This document shows, piece by piece, positions 39,060 through 50,514 of a stretch of DNA of 64,000 bases. Origin of the DNA: Spinacia oleracea. Taxonomy: Eukaryota > Streptophyta > Magnoliopsida > Caryophyllales > Amaranthaceae. The DNA is taken from NCBI RefSeq assembly GCF_020520425.1, contig NC_079491.1:6745143-6809142 (forward strand), given 5' to 3'. The notes beneath the pieces were generated by a model, which saw only the letters and a program-made list of their open reading frames with translations, had not been told where the DNA came from and made no database searches. The translations under genes and the position numbers were made by a program. Every line of letters starts with the position of its first letter. Positions within the stretch are counted from its first letter, which is position 1.

Positions 39060-39354
39060 CTCCCTCCGTCCCAAAATTATCTTCATGATTTTCTAAACGA
39101 GCGTCCCAAAATTATCTTACTGTTTCTAATTTTGGCTATTAAGGTCTCCACTTTCTCATGTACTATATTAATTAAAATTGAATTGAAAACCCCACACATG
39201 TACTATATTCCACTTTTCCCATGTACTATATTCTATTTCACATGTACTTTATTCCACTTTTCCATACAACTCAATCATCATTTGTACTTTATTCCACTTT
39301 TCTTAAAATCCGTGTTTTTTGTCAAACAGAAAGATAATTATGGGACTGAGGGAG
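39060..39354. mobile_element. Stowaway-like MITE
   Basis: Left end CTCCCTCCGTCCCAAAATTATC and right end its near reverse complement (GATAATTATGGGACTGAGGGAG). The interior matches 1916-2225. TA follows the right end; the left TA has decayed. Confidence 0.8.
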
Positions 39355-39869
39355 TAGCTTAGCGGTGATGAATCTTGAAAAATTTAATTAATTCTCTCTG
39401 TATTTTATTAGATATTATATATGTTGACTGACATGCGTATTAATAAAGGATAGTTGAATCTAATAAAAATAATAAAGCAAGTTGGGGAGTGAATAATAAA
39501 CAAATAGAAAAAGATGATAGTGAAAAATATTTTAATAAAAGTAGATATGAAGTTTATTGTAGTGGTGATCCCTACAGAAAATTAAATATATTAAATAATT
39601 AGAATGTGAGGGTAAAAAAGTTACGAAGTACTCCGTACTAAAAATTGAAGTGTAGCTGTTAATAAAATACGGTCGAAAATGGTAAATATGACTCTTAATA
39701 AAATACAAAAGGAGTATATGGAGTATGGGATTTTTACAATTATATATACTCGAATAATATTTTTGAGTTAATTAGTTACAAGAAGTATTGAACATATTGT
39801 CGAAATGTGTTTTTATATGGAGTATCCAAGTTCCGTTAATTGATACTCCATAATAAGGAGTACTTAGTA

Positions 39870-40082
39870 CTCCCTCCGTCCCGTTTTAAGTGTTTCATTT
39901 TCCATTTATAGTTGTCTCAAATCTCATTTAGACCCCATACAAAATTAGAGCTCCCTAAGCTAACAATAAATATAAAATAAACTAAATCAAAAAGTGATAT
40001 TTTTCTTATCTTCTTTTTTGTTTATAAAATCCGTGTCAAAATCCACTAATGAGTTGTGACACTTAAAATAGGACGGAGAGAG
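39870..40082. mobile_element. Stowaway-like MITE
   Basis: Left end CTCCCTCCGTCCCGTTTTAAG and right end CACTTAAAATAGGACGGAGAGAG, flanked by TA (39868-39869 and 40083-40084). Short and non-coding; a different subfamily from 1916-2225. Confidence 0.8.
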
Positions 40083-41943
40083 TATAGGAGCATGTCAAAC
40101 CGAACTACCATTCCATTACTCTATAATTTGTTAGAAATAGGAGATCTCCTAATAGTTAACTAGCTAGATGAACATTTTAGAAGAAAGTGGAAAAGCGTGT
40201 GGAGCAAGGAAACTCATCATGGGGTGTTTACACTTAAAACTAGCTAAATGTGTAATCCACTAATCCCCATGCAAGAAATACGTAATGTATAATGTGGCAC
40301 AATAAAGTCGGTGATTATTGACTTGAAATCGACCTCTTTTATTCTATCGGTACATTTGGAGATAGTCACTTTCGTAATGTATGTTAAGTTGTTAATTGGT
40401 TGGTAAGGCTTCTCTTACACGCCATAAGTAGGACCCATAACTTACTTAACAAGCTACTACTTCTAATTATTCAAATCGAACCAAATTCTAACTAACAACG
40501 AAAATGAACTATATATATGTATATATAATTAGTTAATTACCCATTTTTGGCGTTGCTTAACTGGAATCTTACCTGGAATAACAGAGATTGTGAACCCATG
40601 CAATGCTACTAATAACGAATACTGCCACATTGAACATTTGCATGCTATTGCTGGCTCCACACTGTTTCGTATGTTCTTATTCCAATGTACCTAAGTACAT
40701 ACTTCCCGTGACGGATCTTGAACACTTTTACGAGGATTAGTAGAATAATTAAACAATATAGGACTATAGGAGTAGTATGATAATTTATACAATTATCATA
40801 CAAAAATTATAGGAGGGCCGTAACTAAAAATACACTATAAATTTTTCGCATGGAGGGGTCGGGCCCATCCGAGCCGTATAGGACATCCGCCGCACGCTGC
40901 ATAATTCCTTATAAATTCGTCTATAAATACTTACGCCACTTTGACTTTTATATTATTGACATATTTATGCATAATTCTCAATATACAGAAACAAATTTTA
41001 TTAATGAAAGTCTTGTTGAATTTGTCTCAATAAATATATTTTAATAATATCAATGACACAACAATTTATAAACCATGCGGTGTACTACGGAGTAATTGAT
41101 GATAACTAAAGAAAATAATGGTCAAAGTTTCTTGTTAAAAAAGAGTGTAAGTTAGAAAATTGTTGAATATAAGGATTTGAATAACAATGTTAAAAGATCA
41201 TTTTTAGAGTAATGTTGTAGAGAATTTCCAAAGAGCCCAAAATCTTTCCCCAAAACTTTTATAGCTATAGGGAGCATAAAAAAATGTTAAGATTGTCGTC
41301 ATAACTCATAAGTTCAATTCTTAAGCCAATTTTTTTTTCTTTACTTCCAATTTCTCCACGCTACTACTCCATTGGATATTCAAATTAAAAATCAATCCAA
41401 CACCAATCGATAGACTATTAATGGGATGTTGTAACTTGTAAGTAACTTGTAAGCGCTACTCCTCTCGTCCTGGTATTCTGGTATATCAGGACAGTTGAAG
41501 CGAGATATTTACGTGATAAATCGATCTTGATAACTTTGAAAATCAAATGGATCAAATAAAAATGGCAGATCGATGGAGTACACATGACATGTCAATTTAC
41601 ATATATGAACACCCCATTTGCATCATTATTGTCCTTTTGTGACGCGCTAAGAAACAAAGAAACTTCAAAAATCGATACAACAAAATAGTGCTAGACTATT
41701 GAATTGAATTGTGTCTTTCCTTTTGTGTTGGAGCATATAGTATGCTTCAATTCCAATAAAAGCCATATTATTGTGACTATGAGATATAGAAAGGTGTCGT
41801 ATTAAGGGTTGTTACGTACGGTACTGTGGCAAGCAAGGCATGAAATAACCAACACACTCCTATTTGCAATGAAACCAACATCTCAACAACTTCATTAAGC
41901 AATCACTCATGACAATTCACAATTCACAAACCTCTATCTACTA

Positions 41944-42203
41944 CTCCCTCCGTCCCTTAATACTTGCACCGTTTTGACTAAACACGTTTGCCGATGAATA
42001 ACTTTGACCACTAATATCTTTAACTACATATTATAAAAATTTATAAAATTATTAATAATTTGAAAATATATATAAAGATGAAGCCAACAATATATTATAT
42101 ACTAACATTTATTTTCATATATTAGAAATAAAATAGGGTCAAAGTAAATTATGTAAATAGTGCAAAAAGTCAAAACGGTGCGAGTATTAAGGGACAGAGG
42201 AAA
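41944..42203. mobile_element. Stowaway-like MITE
   Basis: Left end CTCCCTCCGTCCCTTAATAC and right end GGTGCGAGTATTAAGGGAC plus AGAGGAAA, flanked by TA. Same terminal type as 2375-2705. The surrounding intergenic DNA (40083-44255) has no gene that I can support; a diverged direct repeat ('aggtttaggtaacgttttggtaccataagtt') occurs near 42503 and 42612. Confidence 0.8.
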
Positions 42204-43589
42204 TACTATACTCCGTATTATTTTGTCATTCAAATCTAATTTTTGTTTTTATTCAATCCTTCGAGAAAAATTATCCACACAAAAGTTATGTACTATTGTG
42301 CTTGTGAAGTTTGCACGTTTCAATTTTTCTAGAAAAGAACCATAATGTTGAGACTTAATTAGCATGTTACATTCTTCGAGAGTCGTGACAGATCATCATT
42401 GCCCTATTTGGTGAGAATTTGCCAACTTTTATATTATTAGTATTTCTACTTGCGTTTTATTGGAGGTTATTTTGAAACGGGAGGTTTAATAGTATAGATT
42501 GAGGTTTAGGTAACGTTTTGGTACCATAAGTTAAAACATGCCCATTTAAATGTATTGGACCTCGTCGGCCTTATTAAATTGATTGGACGTTAATTACTTT
42601 CAAATAGAGGTTGGTTTAGGTAACATTTTGGTACCATAAGTTATGTACATTTCGGTCATGATACAAGATATATGCGTTATGGTATGAAAATACTTAAAGT
42701 TAATAGGAGAACAAAAAAAAAGAAGGAAGGGGTGAAAGAAAGGGTATTCTGATCATTAGCCCACAACCAAAGTCCACAGCTAGAAGCAAAACGGTACAAA
42801 AGGGTTCGATAAATAAAAGCTTGACGGGTTTAGGCCCAACTAATACGTAAGATATCTGTCGTATTATCTGGCCCGTAAGACCCATGGTTAAAGTAATGGC
42901 CTAACTTATCCTTTCGGATGAAATTAGTATTTTTATACCAGAACATTTATTGTCAAAGTACGTGTAATACAAATTAAAAATGGGTATGAAAAGATAGCAA
43001 ATATAAGCATAGATTCGGAGAGAAATTGAAAAGAAATTGTACCTTTGTAAAGATATTGAGCCATTGAATATAACAATTAATCGAGCAACGTTCAAAACGA
43101 CTCGTTTAAATCCCTCGCAACGAAGGAGATCAATGTCATCAAAGGAAATGAAAAATTAATATTTTTGTATGGCTTGCAAAAGGAAGGAAGAAATGTAAAA
43201 AAGATATGAGTTGGGAATGAAGAGAAATGAAGTTAGAAGTCAACAAAAAATGGGAAGTTATTAAGGTGAGAAAAGAGCTAAAGAGTGATTATTCATACTA
43301 ATTAGCAAGTTTAATTTAACTAACTTGTTGTCGTGGACAAACAATTCAGAACACGTACAAATTGTATGTGTTTCAATTAATTTCCTAGACGCTTAAGGAG
43401 GTAAATTTTGCATGAGTTATACGGAGAGACGTGACAGCTAAAATTAATACAGATTTTACTATATGGTCGGTTGTATATTTTCCATATACGAACTTACGAA
43501 GTATACTTTTATGTACGGAGTCGATGCTTGGGAAATTACTCGTATATGTCAAGAAAGTGTATTTTCATAGGTGATCTGTAACATACATG

Positions 43590-43916
43590 CTCGGGAGACC
43601 TGTTCAACAACTGGTCGGGCTGGGCTGGGCTACAATAATAAAAATAAAAATAAAAACAAAAGAAACAACACATCATCTTGGGCAGGGTCGGGTTAAACTT
43701 CGGGCTGATTTTATGTACCCAAACCCGCTATTTCGAGGTAAAAATAGTGAGTTTTTCGGACCATTTCAGAAAAAAATGATTTTATAGCTAAAATTTCAGT
43801 TTGAGTTGCACAAAACCCGCCCAAAAAAATTAAAATGGGGATGGCCCAAGCAGGAAAACAGCCCAAATTTACCCAAACCCGCCATTTGCAGGCAGGGCTT
43901 GAGATGATAAGGTCTA
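43590..43916. repeat. CGGGT-rich dispersed repeat
   Basis: Left end GAGACCTGTTCAAC and right end GATAAGGTCTAG are imperfectly inverted; the interior resembles the intron repeats of the membrane gene. Probably a diverged member of the family typified at 48985-49496. Confidence 0.45.
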
Positions 43917-44255
43917 GTATATGGGTGAGATGACTCTGACCCGCATGTATTTTTCCATGACCCGCAAATGACCGCCCCGCTAGTGAGCTGCCCCGACCCG
44001 CCCAATTTATGCATATCGGATCATACATCTCATCCAAAGTCTGATGATATATACTTCGTACCATACTACCATAAGGCATTGGCAGCAAGTTTTGGACTTG
44101 AAAAGAAATTCTTGGAAATACAATACCTTGTTTGATCACAACTCACACAAATACACAATACGTTGGTAAAACCTTGTTATTTAGGAACATAAGACTGACG
44201 TGAAAACATAGAAGAAAAGGGAAGTGAGGGAGATTAAAAAATGCAAAGAATGAGG

Positions 44256-44337
44256 CGTGAGCGGCAGGATTCGAACCTGCGCGGGCAAAGCCCACATGAT
44301 TTCTAGTCATGCCCGATAACCACTCCGGCACGCTCAC
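44256..44337 (-). tRNA. tRNA-Ser (anticodon AGA)
   Basis: 82 bases on the minus strand, starting GTGAGCG and ending CGCTCACG, so the seven-pair acceptor stem closes with discriminator G. The anticodon loop reads ACTAGAAAT with AGA central. A long variable arm (GTGGGCTTTGCCCGC) and a T arm with GGTTCGAATCC are present, as in class II tRNA-Ser. A-box and B-box sequences give the internal Pol III promoter. No intron. Confidence 0.95.
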
Positions 44338-44524
44338 TTTGTTGATGAAACCCAACAACAGATATGTTTTATCCTTAGTAGCAGATCTTACTATGTTTTT
44401 CCGGTGTGTTTAGGTTGGGGATTAATCATTGATTACCAAAACTTTGTCTTATAAACGAAGGTCTTATGTATAACATCAATTCTTACCATACATTATCATT
44501 TTCATTACCCCATTATCTCGATGA

Positions 44525-44605
44525 TGCTCACGCAAGAAGCGGAGTATGGGAGGGTCGGATGTACGCAACCTTACACCTGCAATTGAAGAGAGGTTGTTTT
44601 CAATT
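44525..44605 (+). mobile_element. Au-like SINE 3' fragment
   Basis: Contains GGGTCGGATGTACGCAACC and an AGAGAGGTTGTTT tail, a combination recalled from the 3' part of plant Au-type SINEs. The tRNA-related head is missing. Recognition from memory, so moderate confidence. Confidence 0.35.
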
Positions 44606-44779
44606 CTTACCAAATAGTTATATTTTTTAATCAAGAGTTTCTCAAATGTGATAAAATAGTTATAATCTACTATGAGTAATTATACTTTTCAATCAAATAC
44701 TTGTACTTTTTAATAAAATAGTTATAGTTTCTAGACAGACAATTAGTTATCTTTTTTTAGTCCTGACAGATGTCTAACA

Positions 44780-45717
44780 TTTTGAGCGACACTAACATTA
44801 GCTAGCCAATCTTGGCGCTCGAATACAAAGCAATTGCGCTACTTCCAAATCCACCAAATAGCAATACCAAAGTATGATGGCCATTTATAGGAATGGGCTG
44901 CGTGATCATGTCTTGGAGAGAAGTATTCGTAGCTCATTTATGATCCAAAAGATTACTAGAGCCATTGTCTACTGCCATTCTCATCCCTTCACAAAGTAGT
45001 TCCGAGTTTTCCGTTATACCACGCTATACATTAGACATCCCGACCTTAGGAACAAACATATCGATATTGCATCTTCCTTTACAATATTTAGAGCGCGACC
45101 AAAGTGTTTTTGGTTCAGTTAGAGTTCTCCACCCCAATTTTGTCAAGAAGGCCGAGTTGTCCTGTCGAGCTGGCCATAGCCCTAATAGGCTAATCCACCG
45201 CGCTCACGAGCTTTTCGTAGAGCTGCCCAAGCTAGTAGGTGTACTCCCCTTTTCTTCTCACCTCCACCCCAAACAAATTTTCCTATTATCTTGCAATGTC
45301 ATCACATATTTTACTGGGTAACTTTGCAATTTGCATAGAATGGCATGCCATTGTCGAGAGAGTGGATTTGGCTAGAGTTATTTGGCCCGCTGGTGAGAGG
45401 TATTTGGTTTTCCATCCACATATCCTCCGATCAAAATTTTCGCACAAGTGACTGAAAATTTCACGCGTCACTCGACTAGTAATGGCCGGCATGCCTAAGT
45501 ATATACCTAGGTCCGACGCGATCTCCATTTCGGATTGCACGAATGGGCTTCCAATGATTCGCAACGATTGCTTCTTCCATTGTTTGGTACAATCTTTTCG
45601 TACACATGACAAAGAGGTAAGGAGAAAGTAGGTCTCCTTACTTGGTTTGAATTTTTGATATGATTCACCATTCCAAAGTACTTGTGGAGAAGCTTTTGAT
45701 ACACACTCCATGATCAT
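44780..45717 (-). pseudogene. LINE (L1-type) reverse transcriptase remnant
   Basis: The minus strand reads as the C-terminal RT region of a plant L1 element: an open segment at 45717-45286 has YLGMP, ICGWKTKYLSPAGQ and TLAKSTLSTM, the family's thumb-region signature. Further downstream, in shifted frames, VWGGGEKK, LLAWAALRKARERGGLAY and NGSSNLLDHKW follow in the expected order. Stops and frameshifts break it, and the catalytic YADD box is not seen. Dead relic in intergenic DNA. Confidence 0.8.
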
Positions 45718-45792
45718 GTTACCATAAAATATGGAAGATTCATGTGTAATCCAACATCATTAGTAATATGTAAAATTGAATACGATACATAT

Positions 45793-45930
45793 TAGATTGG
45801 ACAATTGTTTTTGAAGGATTTAAATTCATTTGAATCAATCTAAACATTATTATATTGGACGATTGTTTTTGAAGGATTTAAATTCATTTAAAGTACAATC
45901 TAATCATATATTGGACAATTGTTTTTGCAC
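45793..45930. repeat. Short tandem repeat (about 60 bp unit, 2.3 copies)
   Basis: 'attggacaattgtttttgaa' plus 'ggatttaaattcattt' repeats at about 45796, 45854 and (partial) 45911. Non-coding, downstream of the SNU13 gene. Confidence 0.65.
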
Positions 45931-46344
45931 CAAGATAATTTACAATCATCATAGGACGAGAATGGCACATTTGAGCAATTAACAGCAAACTGAGAAAATT
46001 GGCCGAACAAGTTAAAGCATGAAAAAAAGAGAAACATGTCTTTGAAACAAAACAGAAATGTCATCCAACAAAAACGAAGAATACCACAAAGTATTCTACC
46101 AAGTTTTCAATCGATTAACAACTATAAATTGAGCTTACATCAGAATTCAAAGTTCTTAAATTCCACCCTTCTTCATCCAAAACACTAATCCATTACGACA
46201 ATTGCTAAAAATAGAAAATAAAAAAGACTATATTCCCTAGTGGCACAACATCATCAGTCAAGAGCCTCCAAGGAATAAACGTTTACAATCCAAGAGGCCT
46301 ATCACTCCGAACAGCGATATACAGGCATCTAGTTTAAGTATTTC

Positions 46345-48323
46345 TCAAATCAATAGCTTCTCGATTGCATCCTGCATTCCAGATACAACAGAACAAGTCA
46401 GGAAAAAGATTTGAGCTTTCTTCAAGCAATCATACGTTAAAGCTACGTTCTATTGGGACTTATTTTAACTAAACTTATTTCTCTGAAATAAGTCAAACAG
46501 AACAAAGCCTTAGTTTTAGAAAATTGGCAGTAGATGCTTATTGAAGGAAAAAACTCACCTTGAGTTGTTGGATTTGTGATTTCAATTGGCTTCCCTCGTT
46601 GGAAGTCACTGAACAAGCGATTACTGGTCTTGTTACACCACATGCACGGCCAAGAGCTGATTTTGCGGGGACGAACACATAGGGAACATTCTGCCAATTG
46701 GAAAGCAAGGAACAAAAACATTACAAACAGCACAAGTCAAACAAAAATGTTTAATCTACATAATACGCGTGTAAGCTTTTACTTACAGAATTAGTTTTTC
46801 AAAGAAAAGACAGTTTGGCACGAAGATTATTTGTATAAAAGCACATGTACAATATTCCAATCCACAATCAAACTCTTCCTCACTTGACAGATAATTCATC
46901 ATCCAACCTTCTGCCTTGTCAACCATATTAAAAGATGCTAGATCAACCCACTGGTCTTCAGCAATTTTACACAAATCAAAGTATTTGCAGCACTTTTTCA
47001 CCCAAATTCTAGGATTACTACCATCACATTTATAGGAAATGATAGTTTGGGGTTCATTTCCTTATCATGTCACAATTGAGAATTATATTGATGAATTTGA
47101 AAGCCTGATATCAGTAATGTTGATGAACAAACCATATTCTACCTTGCTGTCATTAGGGAGATTCATTAGGGGCTTGAAACTTGCTGTCAAACCTTTTGTT
47201 AAGGCTTTCAAAACAACCAAAAAGAGCAAGAGTAATTAATTTCTTTAGGGCTTCATTAACTAAATTTTTGTACTTACTTCTACCATGTTCAGGCTTCATT
47301 AACAAATCTTATCATACTACTCCATATACTAGGAAAAGAGTCACTCAAATGCAACCAGCAAGTACAAACTTAATTACAATAACTGAGACAAAAATTCGAA
47401 AATACAACAATAGCCATATATGGATCACTGAAAATGTGTGTCTAAATAAACTAGACATGGGGATTACAAGAAACCAAACTAAGTGAAAAGTCACTGAGAT
47501 TTTAGTGATACATAGCCCCAGAAAACAAAATTTCGGCATATCAATCTAGACTAACAAGAAGCTTCTAAACCCTTGGCATAGCTAATACTCAGTAGACAAC
47601 TAGACACCACAATACACTAGCTCCTCTTAGCAAGTAAAAGGAGTAGGCAATAGATCTTCCCTTGTATGCATGTGAAGGTAAAAGGCAAATGAAGCACAAA
47701 TACCTCCAAATATAGTTCTAGAAACCCTAATTTGTCAACTTCCCTAAACCCAATTCACAGAATAAGAAATAAAACAAATACAAACATTGAACCAATTGCA
47801 GCATGATTAACAACAAACTGTTGAAAATATACCTTATCTTCAGCCAACAAAGGAAGATGGAGAAGAATCTCCAACGGCTCAGTATCAGCAGCCATGACTA
47901 CAAACTCAGCAATACCCCTGTTCAAAGTTTTTGTCGCTGCAATTCGAAATAAACCACATTAAAAATCAACAAAATCGGAAAACCCCACCAAGATTAACCC
48001 CCTAAATTATCCATTTGATTCAAAACCCAAAAAAAAACTATTAGTTGAAGGTTAAGAACAAATTCGAACCTTCATTAGCACCCTTTTTAAGTTGCTTGTA
48101 ATTAGCAGCTTGCTGAACAAGGTCCATGATTGTTATTGTCAACTGAGCATCAGCCAACGGGTACGCTTTAGGGTTAACAATGTCTGCTGTCTGCAAACAA
48201 AAAAAGAGAAAATTAATTACTTTAATCATGAACTAAATCATACAACGCATAATTAACTAATCAAATTCAAAAACCCTAAGAACCCTAAAAACCCAGATGC
48301 AGGTAGAGAGAGAAAGTTACCAT
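46345..48323 (-). CDS. SNU13: SNU13/NHP2-like protein 1 (15.5K; 5 exons, 128 aa)
   Basis: Minus-strand exons: 48323-48321 (ATG only), 48190-48070, 47936-47833, 46690-46559, 46371-46345. GT-AG introns, phases 0,1,0,0. The 128-residue product is the family length and matches the conserved protein along its whole length: [72 protein letters not shown], ending EKLLI. It belongs to the L7Ae/L30e/S12e/Gadd45 fold. Known role: binds K-turns in U4 snRNA (tri-snRNP) and in box C/D snoRNAs, in the nucleus and nucleolus. A telo-box-like AAAAACCCTAG lies at 48378-48368 just upstream, common in ribosome-biogenesis genes. Intron 3 (1.1 kb) has gag fragments. Confidence 0.96.
46783..47239. mobile_element. 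Two gag fragments in opposite orientation, SNU13 intron 3
   Basis: The minus strand of 47015-46800 reads like the N-terminal part of a plant retroelement gag ([30 protein letters not shown]). The plus strand of 47039-47239 reads like a later part of gag ([27 protein letters not shown]). Their junction is within about 40 bases, so an inversion split one fragment, or two copies joined. No LTRs are seen. Confidence 0.65.
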
Positions 48324-48658
48324 GGTGGCTGATGTGAACTGGGGGAGAGAAGAGAGGAAGAGGGAGGCTAGGGTTTTTCTCCAAATGGCGCAGAAAGAAG
48401 GTCAGGGTTTTAGCGGAATGAAACAATATATAGGAAGGTTTTGTCTTTGTTAGGTTATAAAACGACAGTATCTTAACTATCTATTTTATGTTACGGCGCC
48501 GTTTTCATGCCCCTTGCTCTGTTTTCGTTTTTTCAGTGTCAAGAAAGAAAGAGTTAAGTTGAAGCCGAGTTAACCCAATAAGGGCCTAGGTTATGCAAAA
48601 ACTCACCAATAAGGATTTTAATATCTTTTAATCACTGATTAGGACTTGAGGTATCAAA

Positions 48659-48731
48659 GTGGCTGTAGTTTAGTGGTAAGAATTCCACGTTGTGGCCGTG
48701 GAGACCTGGGCTCGAATCCCAGCAAGCCACA
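48659..48731 (+). tRNA. tRNA-His (anticodon GTG), possibly defective
   Basis: Starts GTGGCTG, with D-arm box TAGTTTAGTGGTAAGA, anticodon loop GTTGTGGCC (GTG), and T arm GGGCTCGAATCCC. It is almost the standard plant tRNA-His, but the 3' acceptor strand reads CAAGCCAC where CAGCCAC would pair with the 5' strand: one extra A. The extra base would bulge in the stem. It may be a functional variant or a pseudogene. It lies about 340 bp from the SNU13 start, on the other strand. Confidence 0.8.
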
Positions 48732-48876
48732 AATGTTTTTGAATTTTAATTTAATTACCAGCATTTTCAAACAATGCAATCTTCTTGTACACCCAACAGG
48801 GGCGAAGCCAGAAATACTTGTCTAATTTCCGAAAATAAAATACTAGAATTTCAATATATCAAACCAACTACTCCGG

Positions 48877-48899
48877 TTTTTTTTTTTTTTTTTTTTTTT
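48877..48899. repeat. Poly(T) run
   Basis: A run of about 23 T just downstream of the tRNA-His-like gene. Too far (about 145 bp) to be its normal Pol III terminator. May be the tail of a small retroposon. Confidence 0.6.
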
Positions 48900-48984
48900 G
48901 TTGTTTAGTATTGGAGAATGTAAATTGACCTAAAATTCTTAACATTTTAAAATACTAACACTAAAATACTTGGACACTGTCTAT

Positions 48985-49496
48985 TAGACCTGTCAAACGG
49001 GTCGGTCGGGTCGGGTTGTAAAAAAAATTATTTTCGGGTTCGGGTTATATCGGGTCGGTCACTTTCGGGTTCGGGTTTACAAATGCTTGTTCAAAACCCA
49101 GAACTTTCGGGTTCGGGTCGACTCAACGGGTTGGGAGATATTGAAACGCGTATTATATTTTCATTAATTTAGGTGATAAATATACAAAATATGGGCTCAA
49201 ATTAACAAATTTTCCTACACAAGTTTATATTTAGTCAAATTCAACCATAAAATGGCGTATAATTCAAATTAAATTCATATTACACAGAACAATAGTAAAA
49301 ACAACGTGTTTATTATGCTTAAATTTTCTTATAATCTCATTTATTACTATAAATACAAGTAGGTCCAAAACAGGTTCGGTCGGATTTTGACTTATTCCTT
49401 TTCGAGTTGTTCGGGTTCGGATAAAATCGGGTTATGGGTCACAAAATCTTGTTCAGGACCCAGTATTTTCGGGTCGGGTCGATTTTGACAGGTCTA
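48985..49496. mobile_element. hAT-like MITE with CGGGT-rich interior (512 bp)
   Basis: Terminal inverted repeats TAGACCTGTCAAA and TTTGACAGGTCTA. An 8-bp target duplication with one mismatch (CTGTCTAT and CTATCTAT) flanks them, as for hAT elements. The interior has many GGGTTCGGGT-type words near both ends and AT-rich DNA in the middle. No transposase. Confidence 0.7.
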
Positions 49497-49677
49497 CTAT
49501 CTATCTATTACTATTTACTAAAAGAGACACTATGAATGACACGTGTCAAATCCTGGTGCAGTAAGCCTAATCTTAATCCAACTACCTGAACGTGATTCGC
49601 ACGATAAGACCAAGAAGACGTATGGGCCTAATCGTACGCTTCCAACTAATGAAACAATGTGTGGCAACAGAAGGTCA

Positions 49678-49761
49678 AGTGAACCATGTCATTCCTCCTC
49701 CACTGCTAGTGAACCATGTTCTTCCTCTACTGCTAGTGAACCATGTTATTCCTCCACCGCT
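49678..49761. repeat. 27-30 bp tandem repeat, three copies
   Basis: 'agtgaaccatgt...cctc..ctgct' repeats three times (30, 27, 27 bp). The plus frame at 49543-49821 is open across it (SEPCxSSTA repeated), but there is no recognisable protein and no support for a gene. Confidence 0.75.
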
Positions 49762-49860
49762 AGTGTGATAAGCCAGAGCATAAAATCAGGTAAACTACAA
49801 CTTAACAGCTTTACTTTTTGAATAAAATTGACATACACTATAATGAAATCAATGATAGAT

Positions 49861-49988
49861 TATTATTTTTTTGTGCAAATGAGCCACAAGGGCAATATAA
49901 ATTACAAAGGGGGACAGGGGGATTCGAACTTGAGACCTATTGTACACAGGCCCTCAGTCTTAACCACTAGGCCAAGACATCATTGGTG
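49861..49988 (-). mobile_element. tRNA-derived SINE
   Basis: On the minus strand an A box (TGGCCTAGTGGTTAAGA) and a B box (GTTCGAATCC) are spaced as in a tRNA gene. An unrelated body follows, then an A-rich tail (CACAAAAAAATAATA). A 9-bp target duplication (ATGATAGAT) lies at 49852-49860 and 49989-49997. Length about 128 bp. Confidence 0.8.
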
Positions 49989-50037
49989 ATGATAGATAAG
50001 TCTTACTTGCTTTTCAGCACAGGAAATCGTTGCCACG

Positions 50038-50314
50038 TGTTAGTTATAGCTTTAGCTTTTATTTCTTTGCTTCATAAAGTTCACGTTGCATGATGTGATG
50101 CTGCTTCCATACACACATTCTGTTATTCTCCTCTCCTAGTTTTTAGGAGTTAGTTATAACAACTTATAGAATAGTCTAGAAGCTTTCATTACTATTTATA
50201 TTCTGCTTTGCTGTAATAATCAGTTAACAAGATTTGCAATAACAAGAAACACATTGCTTCTCTCTCTTCTTCGTTTCCTCTCAATCTCAATTCATATTTG
50301 TTCATATTTTGTCA
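50038..50314 (+). repeat. 5' LTR of the host copia element
   Basis: The end (TTTTGTCA) is fixed by the primer-binding site that follows directly. The start at TGTTAGTTATAG is the best TG-type candidate; it cannot be confirmed because the 3' LTR is not in the window. Confidence 0.6.
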
Positions 50315-50326
50315 TGGTATCAGAGC
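50315..50326 (+). other. Primer-binding site of the host copia element
   Basis: TGGTATCAGAGC, complementary to the 3' end of initiator tRNA-Met; the standard plant copia site, immediately after the LTR. Confidence 0.9.
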
Positions 50327-50514
50327 AGGATTAAAGATCCTTGGCTCATTTTTCTCAAATTCCGCAAGTTCCTCTTCCTGATTCTGTCTGATTCCTTCTG
50401 TTTTTACTGCAATTTCTGGATTTCTCTGAAAAATCGAGTTTGTTCTTCGATTCTTTTGCTTCTTATATCTGAATACTTGTTTGATTTCAACATCTTTTCA
50501 AACAATTTTTGACA

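Noticed and set aside
49543-49821. 92-codon plus frame with repeated SEPC-SSTA
   Set aside because: Driven by a 27-bp tandem repeat, no recognisable domain, no promoter or intron evidence.
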